A model generated the notes under the pieces. It had not been told where the DNA came from. It made no database searches and saw nothing but the letters and a program-made list of their open reading frames with translations. Made by a program: the position numbers and the translations under genes. From Litorimonas cladophorae (lineage in GTDB: Bacteria > Pseudomonadota > Alphaproteobacteria > Caulobacterales > Maricaulaceae): a stretch of DNA of 64,000 nucleotides. The stretch's first letter is position 1. Every line of letters starts with the position of its first letter. Below, one piece after another: positions 56,082 through 64,000 of the stretch. The stretch spans positions 372,001-436,000 of the forward strand of contig NZ_BMYV01000001.1 of NCBI RefSeq assembly GCF_014652455.1, in the 5' to 3' direction.

Positions 56082-57074
56082 ATGAAAGATATCTCACTCG
56101 TCCGCATCCTACCGCAGGAACCGCGCGTCCCGTTCATCAATATGCGTATGATTGCGGCTGTATTCTCAGTTCTCGCGATTATTGCATCCATCGCTTTGTT
56201 TTCGACCCGTGGTCTGAACTATGGTATCGATTTTACTGGCGGTACCGTCATCGAGATCAATACAAGTTCTGACCCCGACGATGCGGCTATCCGCGCGGCT
56301 TTGGAAGACATGGGTTTTGAAGGCGCGACTGTGCAGGGTATTCAGCCGCCAGTTGGAGCTTTGGATCAAGATGGCAATCCCATCACCCACCGTCTGATGC
56401 GTATTGGTTTGCAGCTTCAAGACGAGGGCGGCGAAGAGGGACAAGGCGCTCAGCAAGCCGCACTTGATAAAGTTAAAGCTGGACTACAAGAACGCATTGG
56501 CGAATTTTACGTTCGAAATACCGAGGTCGTGGGTTCACAGGTTTCCGGAGAGCTGCGCCGAAAGGGTCTGATGTCTGTTGGATTGGCCTTATTCTTCGTG
56601 CTGGCTTACATCTGGTTCCGGTTCGAGTGGCAGTTCGGTCTGGGTGCGGTTCTGGCATTGGTCCATGATGTGATCCTGACCATTGGTGTGTTTAGCCTGA
56701 CGCAAATTGAGTTTAACCTGACGATTATCGCGGCGATCTTGACCATTGTTGGATATTCACTGAACGATACCGTTATTGTATATGATCGTATTCGTGAGAA
56801 TTTGCGCAAGTTTAAGCGTAAACCACTGGATGAAGTCCTCAATATCTCGATTAATGATACGTTGTCTCGGACGATTTTGACCTCAGTTACGACGCTACTC
56901 GCTTTGATCGCGCTCTACGTACTTGGCGGGTCCGCGCTGAAAGGGTTCTCTTTCGCGATGATCTGGGGTGTTTTCGTCGGGACCTATTCTTCGATCTTCG
57001 TTGCTTCGCCGTTATTGCTGGCTCTCAAGCTCAAGCGCGGTGTTAACACAGGTGGCGAACGCGCAGACGCTTAG
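56082..57074 (+). CDS. secF: Protein translocase subunit SecF
   Basis: A 330-residue partner of SecD. It shows an N-terminal helix followed by GLNYGIDFTGGTVIEI, a periplasmic domain, and C-terminal helices with 'VGYSLNDTVIVYDRIRENL'. Length is normal. The yajC-secD-secF order is conserved. The gene ends 47 bp before the 3' end of the convergent sodX. Confidence 0.97.
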   Translation: MKDISLVRILPQEPRVPFINMRMIAAVFSVLAIIASIALFSTRGLNYGIDFTGGTVIEINTSSDPDDAAIRAALEDMGFEGATVQGIQPPVGALDQDGNPITHRLMRIGLQLQDEGGEEGQGAQQAALDKVKAGLQERIGEFYVRNTEVVGSQVSGELRRKGLMSVGLALFFVLAYIWFRFEWQFGLGAVLALVHDVILTIGVFSLTQIEFNLTIIAAILTIVGYSLNDTVIVYDRIRENLRKFKRKPLDEVLNISINDTLSRTILTSVTTLLALIALYVLGGSALKGFSFAMIWGVFVGTYSSIFVASPLLLALKLKRGVNTGGERADA

Positions 57075-57121
57075 TTATCAGCATGGGATGGTAGAAGGCT
57101 AATGGCGAAAGCGAACTCTTC

Positions 57122-57427
57122 TTAAAGCCGTCTTATGCCTTTTGGCGTGATGATCAGGCGAACGCGTCCTTTGATCCATGAGAGTGGGATATCGCCAAGA
57201 CGGTCGCTGTCTGTACTCGTGGTGCCATCCCCAATCAGTCGAATGTGATTAGCGCCACGGCTTTTAATCCGTTTTACGATGATTCCGAATTTCGGATGAT
57301 CCACTACAACGACAAAGCCCGCCCGCAGATTTTTCATCTGCGAACGGGCTTTGGTTAGTATCAAATAATCGCCAGGCGCCAATGTGGGATGCATCGACAT
57401 CCCACGCACTTTGACGATTTCAAACAT
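57122..57427 (-). CDS. sodX: Nickel superoxide dismutase maturation protease (S26 family)
   Basis: A 101-residue signal-peptidase-like protease. The Ser of VRGMSMHPTLAPGDYL and a Lys in FGIIVKRIKSRG form the S26 Ser/Lys dyad. There is no membrane anchor, as in SodX enzymes that cut the NiSOD leader in the cytoplasm. Its ATG shares one base with the sodN stop (TAATG), so it is coupled to its substrate gene. Confidence 0.92.
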   Translation of the reverse strand: MFEIVKVRGMSMHPTLAPGDYLILTKARSQMKNLRAGFVVVVDHPKFGIIVKRIKSRGANHIRLIGDGTTSTDSDRLGDIPLSWIKGRVRLIITPKGIRRL

Positions 57428-57918
57428 TAGAGCGCGGGTTCTACGACCTCAACATTTGGCGCATAAGGTGTCGTGACTTTCTTTGTCTTGACGCCTTTCA
57501 TCGACCAGAACATTTCGGAAAACTCATTGCAGAGTTCCACAAGTTTTTCACCGTCTTCGCGATGTAGGTCTTGCTTACAAGCTGAGCCAGCTAGCATAAT
57601 TTTATGTGCCAATTCATGTGCGCCCGGATGCTTCTTCAGGTGATCACCCTTCATGAAGTCGCCCCAGATGATACGGGTCTGGTGTTTGACGTTTTCAGCC
57701 ATCTCTTCTTTTTTGGCGGTATTTCGCGCAACTTGCATAGCGAAGGCTGTTTCGGACAACCCTTTGTCCTTCAAACCGAGCAGGATGTCGATTTGGCGTA
57801 AGGTCGAGACCGCATAGTAAGTCACGATACGGGCGTCATAGATACCGCAAGGGATGTCGCAATGTGCGTCAGCCGTTGCAATGTGCGAGTCCAATTTTGA
57901 AAGTAGTGTATGTAACAT
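57427..57918 (-). CDS. sodN: Nickel-containing superoxide dismutase
   Basis: A 163-residue precursor. An 18-residue leader precedes HCDIPCGIYD, the nickel hook: after cleavage His1, Cys2 and Cys6 bind nickel. The rest forms the four-helix bundle. It dismutates superoxide in the cytoplasm. The ATG at 57918 (MLHTLL) gives a leader of the usual kind; the frame upstream is noncoding. Encoded with sodX and a small membrane protein. Confidence 0.95.
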   Translation of the reverse strand: MLHTLLSKLDSHIATADAHCDIPCGIYDARIVTYYAVSTLRQIDILLGLKDKGLSETAFAMQVARNTAKKEEMAENVKHQTRIIWGDFMKGDHLKKHPGAHELAHKIMLAGSACKQDLHREDGEKLVELCNEFSEMFWSMKGVKTKKVTTPYAPNVEVVEPAL

Positions 57919-57929
57919 GATTATGTTCC

Positions 57930-58127
57930 TTATGCTTTGCGACGGCGGAAATAGACGGCGGCGCCAACGAGAGCCGCGAGAGCAATGAATGTACCCGCGC
58001 TGTGGACAGGGCTGCTGAGCCAATGTGCGATCTCTGTGATGACGCTTTGGCCGTGAGCGCCAGTATGTGCTGAGGCGTTGCCAGCCAGAAACAGGGCGGC
58101 GGCCCCTGTGAGAAGTGTACGTGTCAT
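57930..58127 (-). CDS. Small secreted membrane protein of the NiSOD operon
   Basis: A 65-residue protein. Residues 1-21 are a signal peptide (ALFLAGNASA), predicted to leave a mature N-terminus beginning HTGAHGQ. One membrane helix (about 42-58) and a RRRKA tail follow. The mature chain has four histidines before the helix. It ends 11 bp upstream of sodN in the same direction. A GAAAGG site lies about 6 nt before the ATG at 58127. The start of the mature protein resembles HupE/UreJ nickel permeases, but it is far too short to be one. A metal-related role is inference. Confidence 0.6.
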   Translation of the reverse strand: MTRTLLTGAAALFLAGNASAHTGAHGQSVITEIAHWLSSPVHSAGTFIALAALVGAAVYFRRRKA

Positions 58128-58239
58128 AAGACGTCCTTTCGTCAACTCGGTTAAATTCTTATAGGCACAGGCATAAGCAGATTGCCAAAGCGGGGCAAGC
58201 CGCGCAAAGACGCGTTCAATCAAATTTCAAACGGCGACT

Positions 58240-58998
58240 ATGTCTGAGCTTAATATTACTACGCGCGAGGCCCTCAAAAAGGCTGATCCTGATCGTTTTC
58301 GGGCGGCATTAATGTCCGATACTCAGGGGCGAGCGGACCTCTTGATTCTTTACGCGTTTCATTATGAACTCGCGAAAGTGCCTGAAGTGACGAGCGAGCC
58401 TATGTTGGGGCAAATCCGATATGAGTGGTGGCGTGAGGCCGTTGATGAAATTCACAGCCACCGCGAGGTACGCCGCCACGAGATTTCTACGCCGTTGCAA
58501 GAGATGCTTTTGCGCACAGCAGTCCCGCGTTTTTGGATCGATCGTTTGATAGACGGCCGGGCCCGGGATTTAGATCCGCAACCATTTGAAGACCTGAGCG
58601 CCGCGCGTGAATATTGCCGACAAACCTCTGGCACATTGATGCAAATTGCAGTGAAAATACTGGGTGGTGACCCAACAGATGGCGTTTTGGCCGCAGGTGA
58701 GGCATGGGGCCTGACAGGGTTAGCGCGGTCCTATGGGTATTATCACGATCGTATTTTGCAGCATATTGCCTATGAGGATCTGGTCACTGCTGCGCAGGAG
58801 GTTCATGCCAGCGCTCGCGCAGGATTGGCGAAGACTGAGCCCTCCATATTTCCAGCCATTGCTTACGCGGCACTAATCCCTGGTTTTTTGAAACGTGCGA
58901 CCAAGCCTGGGTTTGATCCGTTGACCGACAAGGTCAGATATGGCCCGCTATCCAAACAAGGGCGTTTAACACTTTCGGCTTTACGCGGGCGTATTTAA
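58240..58998 (+). CDS. Squalene/phytoene synthase-like protein, NDUFAF6-type
   Basis: A 252-residue protein of the squalene/phytoene synthase fold. The usual first DxxxD motif is not seen: the corresponding segment reads LYAFHYELAKVPEVTSEP, then GQIRYEWWREAVDEI. This pattern is typical of the NDUFAF6 (C8orf38) group, linked in mitochondria to complex I assembly. It is therefore not a second CrtB. The alphaproteobacterial role is not established. It is divergent from the NiSOD operon and convergent with trmFO. Confidence 0.8.
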   Translation: MSELNITTREALKKADPDRFRAALMSDTQGRADLLILYAFHYELAKVPEVTSEPMLGQIRYEWWREAVDEIHSHREVRRHEISTPLQEMLLRTAVPRFWIDRLIDGRARDLDPQPFEDLSAAREYCRQTSGTLMQIAVKILGGDPTDGVLAAGEAWGLTGLARSYGYYHDRILQHIAYEDLVTAAQEVHASARAGLAKTEPSIFPAIAYAALIPGFLKRATKPGFDPLTDKVRYGPLSKQGRLTLSALRGRI

Positions 58999-59022
58999 TC
59001 CAACAAAGCTGAGTTTGCGCAA

Positions 59023-60423
59023 TTAAGCTTTTGCCCAAGGACGAATGTCTTCCAAGGCGCGTTTTGCGAGCAAGCTTTTACGATAGCGTGTTTTATCTTT
59101 ACCGCGACGTCGCTTGCCGTCAATTTTTGGGTAAACAATTTCTTCCTCAAGCGGTGGGAACAGTCCGAAGTTCACATTCATAGGTTGGAACTTGGCCTTG
59201 GGGCCACTCATAAATCCACCCGTCACATGTTCAACCAAAGCCCCGAGAGCGGTCGTTATTGGCGGGACATCAAATTCACTCCCATGGGCTTGTGCGGCTG
59301 CCATGCGGCCTGCGATCAAACCAAGAGCAGCGCTTTCGATGTAACCCTCGACGCCCATGATCTGTCCCGCAAACCGAATATCTTTGCGAGATTTCAATTG
59401 AAGCTGTCGGTTCAATAGCACTGGCGAATTGATAAATGTGTTGCGATGAATTCCACCCAGTCGCGCAAATACAGCCTTTTCTAAACCCGGAATGGCCCGC
59501 AAAATATCCGTCTGCGCGCCATATTTCATCTTCGTCTGAAATCCGACCATGTTATAAAGGGTCCCTAGCGCGTTATCCTGCCTGAGCTGGACAATTGCGT
59601 GCGCTTTTACGGTCGGGTTGTGAGGGTTGGTTAAGCCAACTGGTTTCATCGGCCCCCAACGCAGCGTTTCTGCGCCGCGCTCAGCCATAACTTCGATGGG
59701 TAAGCAGCTCTCAAAATAGGGTGTGTCCTTCTCGAAGTCCTTGAACTCCGTTTTTTCAGACGCAATCAAGGAGTCGATAAAGGCGTGATATTGATCTTTA
59801 TCTAGGGGGCAATTGATATAATCTGCGCCATCTCCGCCTGGACCTTTTTTATCGTAGCGGGATTGCATCCAAGCGATGTCAAAATCGATGCTGTCTTTAT
59901 AAACAATTGGCGCAATGGCATCGAAGAAGGCTAGGCTATCTTCGCCTGTTTCCTTCAAAATGGCTTGTGCCAAGGACGGTGCGGTCAGGGGGCCCGTTGC
60001 GATGATTGTGTTGCCCCATTCTTTGGGCGGCAGGCCTTTGACTTCACCATACTCAACCGAAACAAGCGGGTGCTGACGTAAAATCGTTGTGACGGCTTGC
60101 GAGAACGCATCCCGGTCCACAGCCAACGCGCCGCCCGCTGGTAATTTCGTCATATCGCCCATGCCCAAGATCAGGGAATTAGAGAGCCGCATTTCTTCAT
60201 GGAGAACGCCCACCGCATTGCCGACCTTATCGTCAGATCGGAACGAGTTGGAACAGACAAGTTCTGCAAATCCGTCCGTTTCATGTGCATCGGTCATTCG
60301 CACGGGCCGCATTTCATGGATGATCACGGGGATGCCGCGTGATACGCATTGCCACGCGGCCTCTGATCCCGCCATGCCAGCGCCAATGATGTGAACAGGT
60401 TTGATATCAGTCGGATTTGTCAT
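59023..60423 (-). CDS. trmFO: Methylenetetrahydrofolate-tRNA-(uracil-5-)-methyltransferase TrmFO
   Basis: A 466-residue FAD-dependent enzyme that forms m5U54 in tRNA using methylene-THF. It has the FAD-binding [16 protein letters not shown] at the N-terminus, '[17 protein letters not shown]', '[14 protein letters not shown]' and the C-terminal '[14 protein letters not shown]'. The conserved [11 protein letters not shown] segment holds a functionally important cysteine. It is divergent from the membrane protein gene at 60580 with 156 bp between starts. Confidence 0.96.
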   Translation of the reverse strand: MTNPTDIKPVHIIGAGMAGSEAAWQCVSRGIPVIIHEMRPVRMTDAHETDGFAELVCSNSFRSDDKVGNAVGVLHEEMRLSNSLILGMGDMTKLPAGGALAVDRDAFSQAVTTILRQHPLVSVEYGEVKGLPPKEWGNTIIATGPLTAPSLAQAILKETGEDSLAFFDAIAPIVYKDSIDFDIAWMQSRYDKKGPGGDGADYINCPLDKDQYHAFIDSLIASEKTEFKDFEKDTPYFESCLPIEVMAERGAETLRWGPMKPVGLTNPHNPTVKAHAIVQLRQDNALGTLYNMVGFQTKMKYGAQTDILRAIPGLEKAVFARLGGIHRNTFINSPVLLNRQLQLKSRKDIRFAGQIMGVEGYIESAALGLIAGRMAAAQAHGSEFDVPPITTALGALVEHVTGGFMSGPKAKFQPMNVNFGLFPPLEEEIVYPKIDGKRRRGKDKTRYRKSLLAKRALEDIRPWAKA

Positions 60424-60579
60424 GCGATGGGACGTAATGAAACCCGCTCACCTTCGCAATGGCGCAATACGGCTCACCGATGATTTAAGGTCCAATGGTT
60501 CGACCCGACATTCTCCTTCTTCAAAGCTACGCTTGAATGCGCAACATTTGCGTTTTACCGTCTTCATGGGAGAAACGAC

Positions 60580-61605
60580 ATGACTGAATTTTCACGACCA
60601 CCGTCTTTCGATTTTGGGGCAGCAACTTTACAGGGGTTTAGGCTGCCGGGCGGCAGCAACTACATTCTGCGGGTTTCCGCATGGACGGCCTTAATCGTGA
60701 CGGTCTTATATGTCGTGCTGGGCACACCCATCGTGCGTGGATTTGCTGATATGTTCGGCGCTCTGATCGAAATGGAACATAGTTTAGACGGGTCAGACCC
60801 TGATCCAGACGTCGTCTTCGCGGCCCTTGCGCCCATGATTAAAGCCAGCGGATACATCTTCCTTCTGACGATCTTGCAGACTGTCGCCTTCGCGTCGGCG
60901 GAAACGGCGATCTACCGCAATTTATTTTACGCAGACGATAAAGGCATCTTCCCCTTGCGCCTTGGGGTGGACGAATGGCGGGTTGTGGGCACACGTATTG
61001 TCATGAGCCTCGTTTTGGGAACCCTGTTTTTTATCGCTTATTTCGCGGTCGTGTTGTTCGGTGCCCTAATTATGGGCCTAGCGGGTGCGACGGAGTCTGG
61101 CGTGATCGCCGCAATTGGTGGGTTGCTCGTGTTTTGTTTGGTGCTGGCCGCCATTGCTGCCTTCATTTGGATGTCGGTGCGATTGGCGCCCGCTGCCGCC
61201 TATTCGGTGAGAGACCGTAAGTTCGACCCTCTGGCCTCTTGGCGGCCTATGCGCGGAAGGGTGTGGCCTGCCATCGGTGGTTATTTAATCCTATATTTTA
61301 TCGGGTATTTTGGGATCAGCTTGGTTTTATCAATCGTTTTCGTCATCGCATTCTTATTCAGTGGCGTGTTGAAAATTCTGATTCAATTGGATAGCGACGG
61401 ACAAGAAATCCCAAATTTTACGCCGTTGTGGGAGCATATGTCGTCTGCCCAGTTCTTAATTCCTGTAATTCTTGCCGTGCTGATTTCAATGTTCATGACG
61501 GTGCTTTGGTACGGCATGATCTGGGGGATGTGGGGGTATTTCGCAAAAACGGATCAGGATGTTCAGAACGATAACTGGACGGACGGCGAAGCGTGGGAAA
61601 TGTAA
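60580..61605 (+). CDS. Hypothetical multi-span membrane protein
   Basis: A 341-residue protein with about six to seven hydrophobic segments (near 27-50, 87-107, 139-165, 175-205, 232-265, 291-320) and an acidic periplasmic or cytoplasmic loop with DGSDPDPDVV. The repeated polytopic layout resembles the membrane domain of glycerophosphodiester phosphodiesterases, but I cannot confirm the family. GAGAAACGAC precedes the ATG. The following conserved leader of the TonB_C gene starts directly after its stop. Confidence 0.6.
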   Translation: MTEFSRPPSFDFGAATLQGFRLPGGSNYILRVSAWTALIVTVLYVVLGTPIVRGFADMFGALIEMEHSLDGSDPDPDVVFAALAPMIKASGYIFLLTILQTVAFASAETAIYRNLFYADDKGIFPLRLGVDEWRVVGTRIVMSLVLGTLFFIAYFAVVLFGALIMGLAGATESGVIAAIGGLLVFCLVLAAIAAFIWMSVRLAPAAAYSVRDRKFDPLASWRPMRGRVWPAIGGYLILYFIGYFGISLVLSIVFVIAFLFSGVLKILIQLDSDGQEIPNFTPLWEHMSSAQFLIPVILAVLISMFMTVLWYGMIWGMWGYFAKTDQDVQNDNWTDGEAWEM

Positions 61606-61609
61606 CAAA

Positions 61610-61694
61610 ACCCTTGTCGTGCAGGAGGTCCAATGGCAGGGCCGTTTGCGACTTAAGGGAGTGATCTATGAAACGCACGTTTATGGCTGTTGGT
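61610..61694 (+). repeat. Conserved leader repeat, copy 1
   Basis: This stretch and 62868-62952 are about 75-80% alike; their final part, from TTGCGACTTAAGGG onward through the first codons, is almost identical. CCCTT (61611-61615) is complementary to AAGGG (61655-61659), which forms the ribosome-binding site of the following gene, so a hairpin could mask translation initiation. Confidence 0.6.
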
Positions 61695-62831
61695 TTGGCT
61701 CTATCTCTTGGAATGTCAGTCCCAATCATTGCGCAAGCCAAAACCCCACCGGACGTCACCGCAGCCTACGAATCATACAAAGCTGCGATTAAGGCCGGAC
61801 AGAGACAAGAGGCGGCTCAATTCGCTTACGATGCATGGCAATCCGCTGAAAAGCAGTTGGGTGACACAAAGGCGACAGGGGATTTAGCGGCGATTTTTTC
61901 TGGGTTGAAACCTAAGTTCCTCAATGGTGAACCTGCTTGGAAAAAAGTTATTCAGGCGCATAAACGTGCTATCGATCTTTCTGAATTTGATCGGGAAAAC
62001 CCCGAACGAACAGAGCTGAAGCGTCGAGTCGATTATTTGTCTTGGTTGGTTCCGCTCGTTCCATCGAAAACATATAGCGAAAAAAATACGGCCTATGGCG
62101 TAGAGCATTTAAAGGCTCGGGTCTTAGCATTGGGTTACGAAGGCTCTATGTTTGACGCTGAAGGTACTGCCCTTATCGCGCAAACGGCCATCCTAGAGAA
62201 GAATTGGATGAAAGCCCAAAATGCATCGGTCGCGGCTATCACACTGTTCGGGTTGCAACCTAATGGGGCCCATTCAAAGTACGAAGACTTGGTTCATTTC
62301 TATTTAGGTCGAGCCTTCACCGCGCAAGGTCAGCACATCGAGGCTGCGCTTACATATCAGGCGTTAATCGAGACATTGCAGGGGGTCTATGAGCGCCCAA
62401 ATAAGACTTTGCGAAACGCTTACGGAAAATGGTTGCAAGCCCGGGATGCGGTCGAAGCCATGAAGTCCGATGACCCAAGAGCGCAAGATATCTTAAGGTT
62501 TACTATTCTAAATGATGAACAAAATGGCCTGGTGCCTTTGATCCGTGTTTCACCAAAAGTTCCTAGGCAATTTTTCAAAAGCCGAAATTCAGGGTGGGTC
62601 AGTGTTGTCTTTTCCATTGATGAGAATGGCAAGGTACTAAGCGCTTCTGCAAAAGGCTTTTCGAATAAGATATTGCGGAAACCTGCGTTAGAGAGTGTGA
62701 TGCAATGGAGATATTCACCTTCTTTGGGCTCGCCAAGATTGAAAAATATAGAAGTTCTCGTCCGCTTTGATATGGCGGATGGAAAGGGCGGTATCTTGCC
62801 ATTCCCTGAAAAATACCCTCAGCCGAGGTAA
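61668..62831 (+). CDS. Periplasmic TonB C-terminal domain protein, tandem copy 1
   Basis: A 387-residue protein with a signal peptide (MKRTFMAVGLALSLGMS, cleaved after AQA). A helical region with TPR-like character follows (about 25-265; 'HFYLGRAFTAQGQHIEAALTY'-type repeat, in parts), then a TonB_C-like domain (about 293-378; GWVSVVFSIDENGKVLSASA, then ALESVMQWRYSP). It lacks an N-terminal anchor and a proline-rich linker, so it is not a classical TonB energy transducer. A paralogue begins 94 bp downstream. Function unknown. Confidence 0.75.
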   Translation: MKRTFMAVGLALSLGMSVPIIAQAKTPPDVTAAYESYKAAIKAGQRQEAAQFAYDAWQSAEKQLGDTKATGDLAAIFSGLKPKFLNGEPAWKKVIQAHKRAIDLSEFDRENPERTELKRRVDYLSWLVPLVPSKTYSEKNTAYGVEHLKARVLALGYEGSMFDAEGTALIAQTAILEKNWMKAQNASVAAITLFGLQPNGAHSKYEDLVHFYLGRAFTAQGQHIEAALTYQALIETLQGVYERPNKTLRNAYGKWLQARDAVEAMKSDDPRAQDILRFTILNDEQNGLVPLIRVSPKVPRQFFKSRNSGWVSVVFSIDENGKVLSASAKGFSNKILRKPALESVMQWRYSPSLGSPRLKNIEVLVRFDMADGKGGILPFPEKYPQPR

Positions 62832-62867
62832 AACTTAGATCAAATTTATAAGCGGACCTGCAGTGAT

Positions 62868-62952
62868 ACCCTTGTGGTGAAGCGGGACAGATGGCAGAGC
62901 TGATTGCGACTTAAGGGGGTGATCTATGAAACGCACGTTTATGGCTGTTGGC
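62868..62952 (+). repeat. Conserved leader repeat, copy 2
   Basis: Second copy of the leader at 61610-61694. The complementary CCCTT (62869-62873) and AAGGG (62913-62917) are kept although bases between them differ, which supports a conserved pairing over the ribosome-binding site. Confidence 0.6.
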
Positions 62953-64000
62953 CTGGCTTTATCTTTTGGGCTGTCATCGCCAATGATGGCGCAAGCCAAA
63001 ACCCCACCCGAAGTGTTGGAATCTTATAAAGCATACCGTGCGGCGTTAGAGGCAGGAAGGAAATCTGCGGCGTCAGAATATGCTTATGATGCTTGGAAAG
63101 CCGCTGAAGACTTGATGGGGGATGCCAAGATCACGGGTGATTTGGCATTAAACTTTGCTGTAACAAAACCCCGAAACGTGGACGAAAAACCTGCGTGGAA
63201 GGAAATTATGCGGGCCTATAAGCGCGCGATAGATCTATCCCATTTCTATGGTGCTGATGCAGGCCAGATAGAAATTGATCGCCGGACCCAGTACCTTGCA
63301 TGGCAAATTCCAAATGTGTCCAAGAAAGTGTCGTTAGCGAGAACGAAAGAGTATTCCTCGAAACGTCTTATGGAGCGAATTGAAAAGCTTGGTTTTCAGG
63401 GCTCCACTTTCGAAGCGGAGGCATATTCACTAAGTTCTCAAGCGGCCATGATGACGCGGGATTGGACCGAAGTTTTATCCAACTCTCAAAAAGCGATCGA
63501 AATTTTCGATGCGCGAAAGGACGGTTTTGTGTCCATATATGAGTATGCTGTTCCTATTTACTTGGCGCGGGCTTATGCGGAAACGGATCAACCAATAGAC
63601 GCGGCGCTAATCTATCAGGGCCTAATGACAAAATTGGAGGAGCGGGAAGCGCATGACAATCTGATCAGTGGCGATGCCTATGCAGAGTGGTTGACCCTTC
63701 GCGATAAAGTGTCTGAAATGGAGACCAACGACCCACGCGCGGTGGAGGTTATCAATTTCGCCGTTCCTGTAGGACGACAGCGGGAACTTTCTCCTTTGAT
63801 CCGCAATCCGCCGGTTTTTCCCACATCATTCAAGCGAGGAAAGCATTCTGGCTTTGTAAAGGTCGTGTATGACCTTGACGAGAAAGGACGCGTACAGAAC
63901 CCTGAAATAATCTCGTCTACCCATAAATCTTTGCATCAAGAAACACTAAATACGTTGAGAACATGGCGTTACAGCCCTAACTTATCTCCAGAGCAGCGGA
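62926..64000 (+). CDS. Periplasmic TonB C-terminal domain protein, tandem copy 2 (runs off window)
   Basis: The frame is open from the ATG at 62926 to the window end: 358 codons with no stop, so the C-terminus is missing. The signal peptide is almost the same as in copy 1 (MKRTFMAVGLALSFGLS, cleaved after AQA). The helical middle is clearly related but diverged, and the TonB_C part begins near GFVKVVYDLDEKGRVQ and reaches LRTWRYSPNLS. It is a tandem duplicate whose leader and signal peptide are better conserved than the body. Confidence 0.8.
   Translation, partial: MKRTFMAVGLALSFGLSSPMMAQAKTPPEVLESYKAYRAALEAGRKSAASEYAYDAWKAAEDLMGDAKITGDLALNFAVTKPRNVDEKPAWKEIMRAYKRAIDLSHFYGADAGQIEIDRRTQYLAWQIPNVSKKVSLARTKEYSSKRLMERIEKLGFQGSTFEAEAYSLSSQAAMMTRDWTEVLSNSQKAIEIFDARKDGFVSIYEYAVPIYLARAYAETDQPIDAALIYQGLMTKLEEREAHDNLISGDAYAEWLTLRDKVSEMETNDPRAVEVINFAVPVGRQRELSPLIRNPPVFPTSFKRGKHSGFVKVVYDLDEKGRVQNPEIISSTHKSLHQETLNTLRTWRYSPNLSPEQR

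Noticed and set aside
57930-58127. HupE/UreJ nickel permease
   Set aside because: Only the first few mature residues look alike; those permeases have six or more helices, this protein has one.
60401-60583. 60-codon frame between trmFO and the membrane protein gene
   Set aside because: It begins inside divergent trmFO, lacks a ribosome-binding site and runs into the start of the next gene.

Overview
The window comes from an alphaproteobacterial chromosome. Gene content and order fit a marine, carotenoid-making member of the Hyphomonadales/Maricaulales (inference from synteny; no marker gene was compared). The order eno - ftsB - pdhA/B/C - lpdA - lipA - coq10-like - pncC - ispDF - dusB - ntrBC - ntrYX - trkAH - hfq - hflX - mazG is an alphaproteobacterial backbone. 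Other class markers are a lipoyl domain fused to PDH E1-beta, the fused IspDF enzyme and the scpAB-tatABC and secDF blocks.

Layout. 1-2.5 kb: the start of an adenosine deaminase gene, a DUF1697 gene, a lipoprotein, then almost 1 kb without a gene that holds a structured-RNA candidate (element A) and a terminator just before rpmF. 2.5-15.6 kb: central carbon metabolism (enolase, pyruvate dehydrogenase E1/E2/E3, lipoate synthase), interrupted by three accessory genes (6909, 8729, 11090), then quinone chaperone, pncC and isoprenoid enzyme. 15.6-28 kb: dusB-ntrBC-ntrYX nitrogen/redox signalling, TrkAH potassium uptake, Hfq, HflX, MazG. 28-30.7 kb: cytochrome c maturation, with ccmABCD leftward and ccmE divergent. 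30.7-37.7 kb: a second structured intergenic region, then a carotenoid cluster (crtY, crtI, crtB) split by a DUF1993 gene, a second copy of the structured-RNA candidate (element B, opposite strand) and a lipoprotein di-haem peroxidase. 37.7-46.4 kb: an orphan gene, aroQ-accB-accC, thiSG, secG, pyrG, a TonB-dependent receptor. 46.5-57 kb: erpA, dgt, SPOR protein, nagZ, scpAB, tatABC, LysM protein, yajC-secDF. 57-64 kb: nickel superoxide dismutase with its protease and a small membrane protein, an NDUFAF6-like protein, trmFO, a membrane protein, and two tandem TonB_C-type periplasmic proteins, the second cut by the window end.

How the genes work together: the PDH block, lipA and the lipoylated E1-beta and E2 make acetyl-CoA, which AccBC directs to fatty acids. 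IspDF supplies isoprenoid precursors that CrtB, CrtI and CrtY turn into cyclic carotenoids. Ccm proteins mature c-type cytochromes such as the peroxidase at 35220. Sec, YajC and Tat handle protein export.

The most unusual signal is the element A/B pair. They are two diverged, oppositely oriented copies (1833-2132 plus strand; 34564-34917 minus strand) of one multi-helix element of 300-354 nt. They share a 5' motif, a closing helix and a 3' domain, and a paired position differs in a compensatory way between the copies. I do not recognise the family. Also notable: NtrC lacks the whole GAFTGA segment needed for sigma-54 activation, and NtrX lacks the motif too.
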